A stretch of 64,000 nt of DNA from Shinella sp. (GTDB lineage Bacteria; Pseudomonadota; Alphaproteobacteria; Rhizobiales; Rhizobiaceae). Below the pieces are notes generated by a model, which had not been told where the DNA came from, did not search any database, and worked only from the letters and a program-made list of their open reading frames with translations. This document shows positions 27,501 through 35,557 of this stretch, piece by piece. How positions within the stretch are numbered: the first letter of the stretch is position 1; each line of letters starts with the position of its first letter. The DNA is taken from the NCBI GenBank assembly GCA_003248775.1, contig QFQX01000007.1, forward strand, positions 89,874-153,873, in the 5' to 3' direction. Position numbers and translations under genes: made by a program.

Positions 27501-30077
27501 TATACCGCGGCGGCGCTGCAACTGATGTCGCTCGATCTTTCGGCCAGCTATAAGCTCGGCACGGATATCGACCTCACGGGGGCATTCACCGCGGTCGGCG
27601 GTTATTACAGCGGCCTGTGGGGTTCGTCGGGCTTCGTTTCCATCGGCAGCGCCGCCTCGAACTTTACCGGCAGCTTCAATGGCCAGGGACATACGATCAC
27701 GGGCCTGACAATCAACCGGGCGGCCACCGATTACGTCGGCCTGTTCGGCTACACGAACGGTGCCACGATCAGCAACGTCAAGCTCTCCGGCGGCAGCATC
27801 ACCGGCAATGACGGCGTCGGCGCGCTGATCGGCTACATGACGGGCGGTTCCGTTTCGTCGGTATCGGCAAGCGCGACCGTTTCCGGCATGAGCACGGCCG
27901 AGACCAATACCGGCGGCCTGATCGGCACAGTCGATGGCGGCTCGGTCAGCGATTCTTCCGCGAGCGGCAATGTCACCGGCGCCGGCTATCAGGTCGGCGG
28001 CCTCGTCGGCTATCTGACCAATGGCGGCCTCATTACCCGGTCCTACGCCACCGGCAATGTCACCGGCACCGGAGGTTATGGCTATATCGGCGGACTGGTC
28101 GGTGCCAACGGCTATAGCGGCATTGGCGGAACGATTTCCCAGTCCTGCGCTACCGGTACGGTTACCGGCAGTGGAGGCCCGATCGGCGGCTTTGTCGGAC
28201 ATAACAATGGAACGATCACCGACTCTTACGCCATGGGCCGCGTGAACGGTCTGGGCACGGCGACCAATGTCGGCGGTTTCGTCGGCGTGAACTTCACCAG
28301 CGGCACCATTTCCAACGCCTATTCGACCGGCTATGTCACCGGCGCTGCGCAAGTCGGCGGTTTCGCCGGCTACAACAACAACCTCGCATCGGCGATCACC
28401 AACGCCTACTGGAACGTTCAGACCAGCGGACGGTCGGTGGGCATCGCCGGCGGTTCCGGCAGCGCCACGGCCCGCACGACGGCGCAGCTCCAGGGCAGCG
28501 TGCCGGCCGGTTTCTCCTCATCGATCTGGGGAACCGGGACGAACCTCTATTCCTATTTCCTCTGGCAGCATTCCATAACACCGACGGCCGTTTCGGGCAC
28601 GGCCTATAGCGATGCCGGCTCGACCGCGCTGGCAGGCGCGAATGTGACGGCCGTCTCCGGCGGCAATGGCATGGGCAGCGCCGTCACCGGCGCCAACGGC
28701 TATTACTACATCGTGCTCGCACCGGGCACCTCGCTCGCTTCGACCGGCGTGCTGACCTATCTCGACGGCGGATCGACCAAGGGCGTTGCCTTCTCGGACA
28801 TCGCCGGCACCAACGGCACGCAGAACGTCTCGATCTACGGCACGGCGGCGCACCTGATCACCGGCAAGGCATCGCTTTCGGCAACCCAGACAGGCTATTT
28901 CGCAACGCTCGGCAGCTATAGCGACACCGATCTCGGCTTTCTCTCTCCGTCCTCCTTCGCCTCGCTCACCACGTCGGGCGGCTATGGCGTCTACCTCAAC
29001 GCCTCGGGCAACTACACGCTCGACGCCAATCTCGGCTCGGCGGGCGCGATGTCGCTCGACAGCGGCGGCACCTTCGGCGTCAACGGCGCGGTCGGGCTGA
29101 CGGCCAGGGGCAATCTCACCGTCGCGGACGCCATTTCCTGGTCGGACGCCTCCAGCCTGACGCTCACCACCATCTCCAGCGGCGACATCACGCTTGGCGG
29201 CGCCGTCACCGCCGCCAACGGCACACTCGTCATCTCGGCGGCCGGCACCGCCACCACGTCGAGCGCCATCGATGTGGGCCTCTTCTCGCTCACCGCAGGC
29301 ACATGGAGACAGGTCGCCGGCACGCTGGCCTCATTCCATGCCACCGACTTCCGCTTGGGCACCAGTGCCACCTTCCTGCGCGCCAACGGTGGCGACGGTT
29401 CGTCGGCGACGCCCTACCGGATCGCCGACGTCTACGGCCTGCAGGGCATGGCCTCGACCAGCCTGCTGACCGAGAGCTTCGAGCTCGTGAGCGACATCGA
29501 CGCCAGCGGCACCGCAAGCTGGAATTCGGGGGCGGGCTTTGCCTCCATCGGCGAATCCCCCGGTTTCTCGGGCACGCTGGACGGGCAGGGCCATGCCATC
29601 ACCGGCCTCGTGGTCAATCGGTCCGTCGGCTTGGCCGGGCTGTTCGCCAAGATTGACGGCACGGTTTCCAACCTTACCCTGTCAGGCTCCGTCAGCGGTT
29701 CCGTGGTCGGTCTGCTGGCGGCCCACAACTTCGGCACGGTCAGCAATGTCTCGGTATCGGGCACGGCCTCGGCCGGCAACAGTCATTATGTCGGCGGCCT
29801 GATCGGCATGAACGCCGGCACGATAACCGACAGCCACGCGGCCGTGACGGTCACGGCGGGCGACTATGCCTATGCGGGCGGACTCGTGGCGTTCAACGCC
29901 GCCGCCACATCCGGCGGCGTCGTCATCAGCACCGGCACCATCACCGGCAGCTCGGCCACCGGCACCGTGGGCGTCGGCGCAAACAGCGCCGCAGGCGGCC
30001 TTGCCGGCGCGAACGCCACCGTCATCACGGCGAGCTATGCCACAGGCGCCGTGACCGGCGGCACCGACAGCCATTAG
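24522..30077 (+). CDS. two-partner secretion exoprotein (TpsA, filamentous haemagglutinin-like), N-terminal part ending at amber codon
   Basis: A very large secreted adhesin-type protein. Start is GTG 24522 (or ATG 24528), preceded by GGGAGAGAG at 24509-24517; a signal peptide ending PLPAFSQQ follows. The TPS domain is clear (VLPSGGNFTAGSGDI, WQDFSIGSGASVHF, YLVNRAGIVVGRDG) and would be recognised by the downstream TpsB. About codons 830-1310 and again from 1730 hold many GLUG-type repeats (GGLVG/GGLIG followed by SYATG). The frame stops at a TAG (30075-30077, codon 1852) inside a GLUG repeat, and the same frame continues for 417 codons, so full length would be 2269 residues. It is either a truncated but secretable protein or an early pseudogene. 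Confidence 0.85.
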   Translation: MGMGMRNRGFRHYTAVLLATVSLPLPAFSQQVLPSGGNFTAGSGDIQTAPTGLLINQTSATGIVEWQDFSIGSGASVHFDNGAGATLNRVTGNLGSQIDGSLTATGSLYLVNRAGIVVGRDGVVSTGGDFFASTHDVTDQQFLAGGAMTFAGSSKAAVVNLGTISSASGDVALIARAVDNSGSITAENGTVGLLAGYEILARDKADANGLFSVVVGGSDTEASNSGAIAAANAELRANGGNVYALAGNSGGVVKATGVTSKDGRIFLTAGEGGKVEVTGKLSATRPQTASASLPTRVPVPQARPDSGGDIRISGSEVRVNGTVEATGTTGSGGTVVITGDRIALGSAATVDASGATGGTVLIGGDYQGGTNAGTKFLAEDVATADKVAVAAGATIRVDGTAGAGGRAVVWSDDTTVFDGTITATGAGAAAGGLVETSGHNLLLGDNVAISTRSEQGATGTWLIDPYNVTISSSGSSNVSVNLGTDPWDVAPNGSGANLNATTLSSYLNTSNVAITTNGGGLEAGNITVSAAVSWSAATTLSLLADSSTGGIFINAAITGLNSGSGLVLSAGSGGISQTAAITAGTLSATARVVNLNNAGNAITTLGPSSASGAFVFVNGQSLTVSGPISSNNSLRITTTSGDLTINAALSDTLTFGEIRLSAGGRLNIARDLTMTGSSATLILDYGTSYSLLNGARISLSGSSPLLRIGGEDYIIIRNLADLQAMVDGTNYALASDIDASATAGWNSDAGFNPISSFTTTLAGLGHTVDGLTINRPGQSTIGLIGTLWGTVRDLTLSNMSVIGAGRVGTVAGNVSLGSVINVHATGSVTGTAGQIGGLVGWFDQGTISGSSSTATVSGGDEVGGLIGRLRAGAVSDSYATGSVTATGAYAGGLAGSFYQGGTLTNVYASGRVTGSSNTGGLVGGDLLPDTVTVTNAYWDMNSTGQATSYAGTGISNASAYTQATYAGFDFTNTWVMIAGQTRPMLRSEYSTVIYTAAALQLMSLDLSASYKLGTDIDLTGAFTAVGGYYSGLWGSSGFVSIGSAASNFTGSFNGQGHTITGLTINRAATDYVGLFGYTNGATISNVKLSGGSITGNDGVGALIGYMTGGSVSSVSASATVSGMSTAETNTGGLIGTVDGGSVSDSSASGNVTGAGYQVGGLVGYLTNGGLITRSYATGNVTGTGGYGYIGGLVGANGYSGIGGTISQSCATGTVTGSGGPIGGFVGHNNGTITDSYAMGRVNGLGTATNVGGFVGVNFTSGTISNAYSTGYVTGAAQVGGFAGYNNNLASAITNAYWNVQTSGRSVGIAGGSGSATARTTAQLQGSVPAGFSSSIWGTGTNLYSYFLWQHSITPTAVSGTAYSDAGSTALAGANVTAVSGGNGMGSAVTGANGYYYIVLAPGTSLASTGVLTYLDGGSTKGVAFSDIAGTNGTQNVSIYGTAAHLITGKASLSATQTGYFATLGSYSDTDLGFLSPSSFASLTTSGGYGVYLNASGNYTLDANLGSAGAMSLDSGGTFGVNGAVGLTARGNLTVADAISWSDASSLTLTTISSGDITLGGAVTAANGTLVISAAGTATTSSAIDVGLFSLTAGTWRQVAGTLASFHATDFRLGTSATFLRANGGDGSSATPYRIADVYGLQGMASTSLLTESFELVSDIDASGTASWNSGAGFASIGESPGFSGTLDGQGHAITGLVVNRSVGLAGLFAKIDGTVSNLTLSGSVSGSVVGLLAAHNFGTVSNVSVSGTASAGNSHYVGGLIGMNAGTITDSHAAVTVTAGDYAYAGGLVAFNAAATSGGVVISTGTITGSSATGTVGVGANSAAGGLAGANATVITASYATGAVTGGTDSH

Positions 30078-31331
30078 GGCGGCCTCGTGGGTGACAATAC
30101 CGTGGACGGTTCGGCTGGCACCACCGGCTCCATCGCCACCTCGTTCGCCACCGGCACGGTGACCGCAGGCAGCGGCACCACCGCAACGGCGGGCGGCCTT
30201 GTCGGTGTCAATGCCGGTGGCATAGCCAATGCCTACGCAACCGGCAATGTAGCCGGCGGCAATATTTCCGGCGGTCTGGCAGGGGTCAACACCGGTACGG
30301 TGACAAACAGCTACGCGACCAGCACGGTTCCGTCTTCGGCGACCCCTTACGGCGGGCTGATCGGCAACAATTCCGGCACGGTCACCGCAAGCTTCTGGAA
30401 CACCGCCACCTCCGGCACCACGCTCGGCGTCGGCATCGGTTCGTCGACCGGCGTCACCGGCCTGACCACCGCGCAGCTCTCCACGCTTTCCACCTTCACC
30501 GCGGCCGGCTGGAACATCGACGGCGACGGCGGCACGGGTTCGATCTGGCGGATCTACGACGGCCAGACAGGACCGCTGCTGCGCACCTTCATGACCGCGC
30601 TGACGATCACCGGCGGCAACAGCGCCAAGACCTATGACGCTTCGAACACGAGTACGAGCGTCGGTACGCTGACTTACGGTACGCCGGGTTATGACGCCTC
30701 GCTCATCCTCGGAACCGCAGCCTATGCCAGCGGCAGCGCCAATGCCGGCGTCTATTCGGGCGGTTCCCTTGCCCTTGGCGGGCTCTATTCCGGCCAGTTC
30801 GGCTATGACATCACCTTCGTCTCGGGCTCGCTGACGATCACGCCGCGCGCCCTCACGGTCACCGCGGACAACCAGTCGATGACTGCGGGCACTGCCGTTC
30901 CGGCGCTGACCTACACCATCGGCGGACTGGGGCTTGTCGGCAGCGACAGCCTGACGGGCGCGCTCTCGACGCTCGCCTCGTCCGCTTCCGCCGCCGGCAG
31001 CTATGCGATCACGCAGGGCACGCTTGCCGCCTCCGCCAACTACGCGCTCACTTATACCGGTGGCACGCTGACGGTCACGGCTGGCCCCACGGTGCCCTCG
31101 ACGCCCACCACACCAACGACACCCTCGACGCCCACGCCGATGGCCTTCCCGGCATCGACCGTCTTCGAGTTGCCGTCGGCGATCATGCCCACCAAGCCGG
31201 CGCCGGCAGCCGCCACGGAAGAAGACCTGACCCAATGCCCCGCAGGCGCAGTCATGGGGGGCGCATGCGCGGGCGTTCCCCACCCGGCCAACCGGTCGCT
31301 CGGCCAGTACATCACCATCGGATCGCTCTAA
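30078..31331 (+). pseudogene. C-terminal part of the TPS exoprotein, in frame after the amber codon
   Basis: Same reading frame as the N-terminal part and clearly the same protein: GLUG repeats resume at once (GGLVGDN, GGLVGVNAGGIANAYATG). They are followed by MBG-type domains (KTYDASNTSTSVGTLTYG, LTVTADNQSMTAGTAVPAL), a Pro/Thr linker (about 31085-31140) and a Cys-containing tail ending GQYITIGSL. There is no ribosome-binding site or plausible start for a separate gene at the boundary. The final TAA (31329-31331) overlaps the TpsB start by 1 nt, so translational coupling would need ribosomes to reach this end. Without readthrough this part is untranslated. Confidence 0.75.
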
Positions 31332-33115
31332 TGAATACGTCTCGACACTCCATTCTCGAACGTATCCGCGCGAGCGTTTTCGATAGCCCCGCAACACTTG
31401 CGATCCTGATGACGCTTGCCGCGGCCGGCCATGCCGCCGCCCAATCTGCGGTGGAGCGCAACCCGCCGCCGACCGTGACCGGCAACGCTCCCACGATCAC
31501 GCTTCCCGAGGAAGCGGCGGTCGAGGCCGACAAGCGTCCGCTCGGAGCCAACCTGACCGCCATCCGCCTGATCGGCGGCAAGGAGGAGCCGAATGCCGGC
31601 CGCGCCAAGGGTGTCGTCGTCGGCGATATCGGGCCGGGCCGCGATCTCGAGCCACAGCTTGCCGGCGTTCTCAGGCCCTTCATCGGAAAGCCGCTGTCCC
31701 TGTCGCTGATCGCCGAGGCGCAGGCCGCCATCGCCGGCGTCTATCGCCATGCCGGCTATCCGTTCGTGTCGGTCACCATTCCGCCGCAGGAAATCACCGG
31801 CGGCGTGCTCAATCTCCGGGTCATGGAATTCGGCTTCGGCAAGGTCACCGCGCGCGGTGTGGAGGGCGAACGCGCCCGTTCCCTCGCAGCCCAGGTCAAT
31901 GCGCCCGCCGGCGGGCGCATTTCCTCTGCCGGCGTCAACGAGGATCTTGCCTGGCTCAACCGCTCGCCCTTCCGGCGAGTGCAGGGCCTGTTCTCCCCCG
32001 GTTCGGAGGTCGGTCGCTCCGACCTTGCGCTGGACGTGACGCGCGGCAAGCCGTGGCAGGTCTATGCCGGCTATTCCAACACCGGCGCGCAAGGCACCGA
32101 CCGCGACCGCGTCTTCCTCGGCGCGGGCTTCGCCATTCCCGGCATCGACGGCGCCTTCGGCTCCTACCAGCTGACCGCCTCTCCGGATCTCTTCGAAGAC
32201 CTCGGCGGCATCTTCCCCGATCATGACGACCACCGGGCGCGCTATGTCAGCCATTCCGGCACCTTCGTCGTGCCGATCGAGGGCAGGCAGGCGATCGATT
32301 TCAGCCCGGCCTTCATCGCCACGCGGCAGGAAAGCGATCTCTTCACCTTCGACACCTCGATCGTCGAACTGCCGCTCTATTATCGCAGCGCGCTGTCCAA
32401 CATCCTGCCGGGTGTCTATGGCGGCGAGGTCTATGCGGGCGTCGAATACAAGCACCTGTCGCGCGATACCTTCTTCTCGGATATCCGCCTCGGCAGCGCC
32501 AATGCCGAACTCTTCCAGTTCGGCCTCGGGGTCAGCAAGTCGTTCACCGACGATCTCGGCTCCACCCGGCTCGACCTCAATGTGAAGGCCAATCCGGGCG
32601 GCATCTTCTCCGACAATTCCGACAGCGCCTGGAACACCTTCTCGAACGGCGCGGTGACCGATGTCTCCTACGCCTATCTCGGCGGCAGCCTTTCCCGGCA
32701 GACCGAGCTTGGCCATGATTTCCAGCTCAACAGCGACGTGCTGTTCCAGCTGGCGGGGCAGGCGCTGCCCGATACGGAGCGGCTGGCGCTCGGCGGTCTC
32801 GACGGCGTGCGCGGCTACGATCTCGATGACGCGGTCGCCGATACCGGCGTCATCATCCGCAACGAGCTGCGCTCTCCCGTCGTTTCGCCGACCGGCAAGG
32901 ACCGCCTGTCGCCCTTTGCCTTCCTCGACCTCGGCTTCGGCCGGGACAAGGCAGCGGACGAGGGGCTTTCCCTCGCCAGCACCGGCGCGGGCATCGATTA
33001 CGATATCGCCGGCAATTTCAGCCTCCACATGACCGCGGCCATCGCGCTTGTCGACGAGGGAGGCCGGGAAGCCGGCGACATGGATTTCAAGATCAGGCTT
33101 TCGGCGCGCTATTGA
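31331..33115 (+). CDS. two-partner secretion outer-membrane transporter (TpsB, ShlB/FhaC/HecB family)
   Basis: A 594-residue Omp85-superfamily transporter. After a signal peptide ending GHAAAQS come a proline-rich linker, two POTRA domains (about 85-240; GKPLSLSLIAEAQAAIAGVYRHAGYPFV is the first) and a 16-strand barrel. The barrel has the conserved GGLDGVRGYD motif of strand 11-12, which holds the substrate loop, and a final strand ending in an aromatic residue (RLSARY). It exports the adjacent TpsA across the outer membrane. The ATG overlaps the exoprotein's terminal TAA by 1 nt. Confidence 0.93.
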   Translation: MNTSRHSILERIRASVFDSPATLAILMTLAAAGHAAAQSAVERNPPPTVTGNAPTITLPEEAAVEADKRPLGANLTAIRLIGGKEEPNAGRAKGVVVGDIGPGRDLEPQLAGVLRPFIGKPLSLSLIAEAQAAIAGVYRHAGYPFVSVTIPPQEITGGVLNLRVMEFGFGKVTARGVEGERARSLAAQVNAPAGGRISSAGVNEDLAWLNRSPFRRVQGLFSPGSEVGRSDLALDVTRGKPWQVYAGYSNTGAQGTDRDRVFLGAGFAIPGIDGAFGSYQLTASPDLFEDLGGIFPDHDDHRARYVSHSGTFVVPIEGRQAIDFSPAFIATRQESDLFTFDTSIVELPLYYRSALSNILPGVYGGEVYAGVEYKHLSRDTFFSDIRLGSANAELFQFGLGVSKSFTDDLGSTRLDLNVKANPGGIFSDNSDSAWNTFSNGAVTDVSYAYLGGSLSRQTELGHDFQLNSDVLFQLAGQALPDTERLALGGLDGVRGYDLDDAVADTGVIIRNELRSPVVSPTGKDRLSPFAFLDLGFGRDKAADEGLSLASTGAGIDYDIAGNFSLHMTAAIALVDEGGREAGDMDFKIRLSARY

Positions 33116-33152
33116 CGCGCCACCTTCAATCGACAACGGAAGAGTACCAAGG

Positions 33153-33689
33153 ATGCACAAGTTCACCACCGCGGCCCTGTCCCTGCTGCCGCTCCTCGCC
33201 GCAGCCCCCGCTATCGCGCAGGATGCGGCACCGGCCACCTTGCCCGGCGGCGCAAGCTCCCTGCAGGAAACCTATCAGGACTGGCGCGTCACCTGCGGCG
33301 TCACCCAAAACGGCAAGATCTGCTCCATGGCGCAGGTCCAGCAGCAACAGGACGGCCAGCGCGTTCTCGCCATCGAGCTGCAGCCGGCCAAGGATGGCGG
33401 CGTGGCCGGCGTTCTGGCGCTGCCCTTCGGCCTCAAGCTCGACGCCGGCGCCAGCCTGAAGATCGACAGCAATCCGCCGCTCCCGGCGCTGAAATTCTCC
33501 ACCTGCCTGCCGGCCGGCTGCCTGCTGCCCGTGACCTTCACCACCGCGAACGTCACCGCTCTTTCCGCCGCCGCCGCCCTCAACGTTACCGCCACGTCGA
33601 TCCAGCCGAACCAGCCGGTCAACCTCGCCATCTCGCTGAAAGGCTTCAAGGCCGCTCTCGACCGCCTGACCGAGCTTGCAAAGAGCTAA
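33153..33689 (+). CDS. IalB-family (invasion-associated locus B) periplasmic protein
   Basis: A 178-residue protein with a signal peptide ending AAAPAIAQ. The IalB core is clear: ETYQDWRVTCG, NGKICSMAQVQQQ, then LPFGLKLDAGASLKID and the paired Cys in FSTCLPAGCLLPVTF. Four Cys suggest two disulphides. IalB was first described in Bartonella erythrocyte invasion, but the family is widespread in rhizobia. The gene lies 37 nt after tpsB with its own ATG preceded by AAGGATG context, so it is probably a third member of the TPS operon and could assist surface assembly. Function is inferred only from family and position. Confidence 0.9.
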   Translation: MHKFTTAALSLLPLLAAAPAIAQDAAPATLPGGASSLQETYQDWRVTCGVTQNGKICSMAQVQQQQDGQRVLAIELQPAKDGGVAGVLALPFGLKLDAGASLKIDSNPPLPALKFSTCLPAGCLLPVTFTTANVTALSAAAALNVTATSIQPNQPVNLAISLKGFKAALDRLTELAKS

Positions 33690-33723
33690 GCCCCTCAAGG
33701 ACAGACCATCCCGGAAAGCACAA

Positions 33724-33744
33724 ACGGCGGCTCAAGGCCGCCGT
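33724..33744 (+). terminator. GC-rich hairpin after the TPS/ialB operon
   Basis: A perfect 8-bp stem ACGGCGGC/GCCGCCGT with a 5-nt loop lies 35 nt after the IalB-family stop codon. It is a good stem but lacks a clear T run, so intrinsic termination is likely rather than certain. Confidence 0.5.
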
Positions 33745-33777
33745 CACGTTCATGACAAAGTTCGGCGCTGGGAGCGT

Positions 33778-33832
33778 ATCCATTCCTCTCCGTCATGCCG
33801 GAACGTGTCCGGCATGACGGAGAGGAATGGAT
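33778..33832. repeat. perfect 25-bp inverted repeat with 5-nt loop
   Basis: Left arm 33778-33802 and right arm 33808-33832 are exact reverse complements; the loop is ACGTG. It lies between convergent genes. There is no T run after either arm, so it is unusually long for a simple terminator. It may be a small palindromic mobile or repeat element, or a bidirectional terminator. Confidence 0.8.
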
Positions 33833-33927
33833 GAAGCATCCACTATCGCAAGATGGCCGCCGGCAAATGATTTGTCGATAGTCTGACGGGGGACTTCAAG
33901 CCAACGTTCCCGAAAACCTGCCGTGGA

Positions 33928-34713
33928 TCAGCGCTTCGGCCTCGTTTTCTCGATCGCCTCGCGGTCCTTCAGGATGGCCTTTTCAAACCATGGAGGCACG
34001 ATCGATATGCTGGAGCGGAATACATTTTCCGGAATGTCTCGCCAGAAAGCCAGAATGGCGTCGGCGAAGTCCTCGAACTGATCTTCCTTCACTCGAAGGG
34101 CAGTATGGTCGCACAGAGCCACATCGGAGAGGCGACCACCATAATCCCTAAATGGATCGTGGAGGTACTCAGGGTAGCGTTCTTTCAGGTCCTGCAGGGA
34201 AGGTCCTTCGCCATGCTTGTAAACGTTGACGACCAAGCGGCAAGCGTTGAGCGATTTAAAATAGTTGGCGGTTCGAAGCGGCCACCCGAAACTCTCCAAC
34301 AGATCTATTATCAGCGCAAAGTCAGCCCCCCACACTTTCGCTCGCACATTATCGCCGTTGTGCCAATGCTGAATCTCGCGCACCAACCAATTGCGAAGCT
34401 GTTTGTCCCATTGATGGTACATGCCCGCCACAACGCTTAGCCGGGTCTGTTCGCGCATATCGCTAAGCATCTGGTAGTGTTGGATGCCAACATCATTGGC
34501 GGCTTCATAGTAGCTCTCCGGGTCGTCGCTGTCGGGGTTGAACCACCTGCCGCTCTCTTCCAGCCAAACGTCCGCGGCCTTTTCGGCATCTGCTTCGATA
34601 TCGTCGAATCTCGACAGCAGTCGACTGCGGGCTTCTCTAACATAGAAATGATGCTGCTCGATAAGAGAGGCGCGAAACTGGCTCCACATCTGAAAAAGTA
34701 CGTAATCGCTCAT
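33928..34713 (-). CDS. hypothetical protein, largely alpha-helical, possibly HEPN-like
   Basis: A 261-residue protein from ATG 34713 (MSDYVLFQMWSQ); the frame is open upstream, but this ATG overlaps the stop of the small gene before it by 4 nt and fits coupling. It is rich in charged helices, with a central NACRLVVNVYKHGEGPSL segment. The spacing of Arg, Asn and His there resembles the R-x(4-6)-H region of HEPN proteins, though it is one residue longer than the consensus. No signal peptide or membrane segment. Codon use is less GC-rich than the flanking operons. No confident family. Confidence 0.65.
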   Translation of the reverse strand: MSDYVLFQMWSQFRASLIEQHHFYVREARSRLLSRFDDIEADAEKAADVWLEESGRWFNPDSDDPESYYEAANDVGIQHYQMLSDMREQTRLSVVAGMYHQWDKQLRNWLVREIQHWHNGDNVRAKVWGADFALIIDLLESFGWPLRTANYFKSLNACRLVVNVYKHGEGPSLQDLKERYPEYLHDPFRDYGGRLSDVALCDHTALRVKEDQFEDFADAILAFWRDIPENVFRSSISIVPPWFEKAILKDREAIEKTRPKR

Positions 34714-34913
34714 GGAAACAACCCATAGACGATGTCCCACAACCAGCTCGTCCTTGGCTCGGCGGTGTCGAGGCATTCGAAGTCGTAAATGCCGAAGGAG
34801 TCCTGCTTACACATACCCGTCAGCATGGCGTAATGCTCACGCTCGACGTCACCAAGGCGGTACAGCGACCAGCCCAGGCCAACTGCCAGCACGATGATCA
34901 ATAACGATTTCAT
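34710..34913 (-). CDS. small membrane-anchored hypothetical protein
   Basis: A 67-residue protein with one N-terminal hydrophobic helix (LLIIVLAVGLGWSLYRL) and a short soluble tail carrying two Cys (GMCKQDSFGIYDFECLD). It may be anchored in, or exported across, the inner membrane. Its stop overlaps the start of the next gene by 4 nt, so the two are translated together. GGAG (34917-34920, minus strand) lies just upstream of the ATG. No family recognised. Confidence 0.6.
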   Translation of the reverse strand: MKSLLIIVLAVGLGWSLYRLGDVEREHYAMLTGMCKQDSFGIYDFECLDTAEPRTSWLWDIVYGLFP

Positions 34914-35157
34914 AGCTCCCCGAAACCTCCTGCCACGAAGTGAAAATTAGGGGGCCTTGGGTTCAATTGGAAGCGAATGCGGGGACTAGGCGCCCAAAAA
35001 AACCACACGTCAGGGCGCCTAAGCTCGTGGGATGACACCTAAGTCAGAGTTGAGCCACCTCCGGCCCGGTGCATTCATCAGCGGTATGTCCGCTTCTAGT
35101 CAAACGTCCCTATAGCGAGCTGTCTGCTCCCGGCCCCTCAACCAAAATGCCCTGACC

Positions 35158-35478
35158 TTACCCCTCCGCCCCGCCCTTCGGGCAGATCCCCACATTGTGG
35201 CCTTCGAGACAGACGAAGCAGAGGCCGCCGTTTTCGAAGGCGAGGCGCAGTTGTGCTTCCGTGGAGCGGTGAACGTTGTGGCGCTCGCCCTCGTAGTCGC
35301 GGATCGTGCCTCGGGAAACGCCCGAGCGATCCGCCAGATCGCTCTGCGTCCAGTCGAGGAAACCCCGCGCCGCGCGACAGAGGGCAGGTGTCAAAAACTT
35401 CTGGTGGTCTGCTTGACCCATCGTCCGATTCTGCCCATAATGGTCAATATAGATCATATATGGCATTTTTGCTCGCAT
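35158..35478 (-). CDS. XRE-family helix-turn-helix regulator
   Basis: Up to 106 residues. The helix-turn-helix is clear: ALCRAARGFLDWTQSDLADRSGVSRGTIRDYE, followed by STEAQLRLAFENGGLCFV, which is typical of short rhizobial XRE regulators. The true start is uncertain: Met 1 (35478), 5 (35466), 8 (35457) or 20 (35421). The last gives MGQADHQKFLTPA and removes an N-terminus with no family resemblance. It diverges from the pha operon 80 nt away, but could equally control something else. The tail carries three Cys. Confidence 0.8.
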   Translation of the reverse strand: MRAKMPYMIYIDHYGQNRTMGQADHQKFLTPALCRAARGFLDWTQSDLADRSGVSRGTIRDYEGERHNVHRSTEAQLRLAFENGGLCFVCLEGHNVGICPKGGAEG

Positions 35479-35557
35479 GGCTAGAGGCGCAGGACATACC
35501 CTCCTCGGGCCCGCGCGGGCCCTTCAAAAGTAAAGGAACCCGGTCATTGGGATAACG

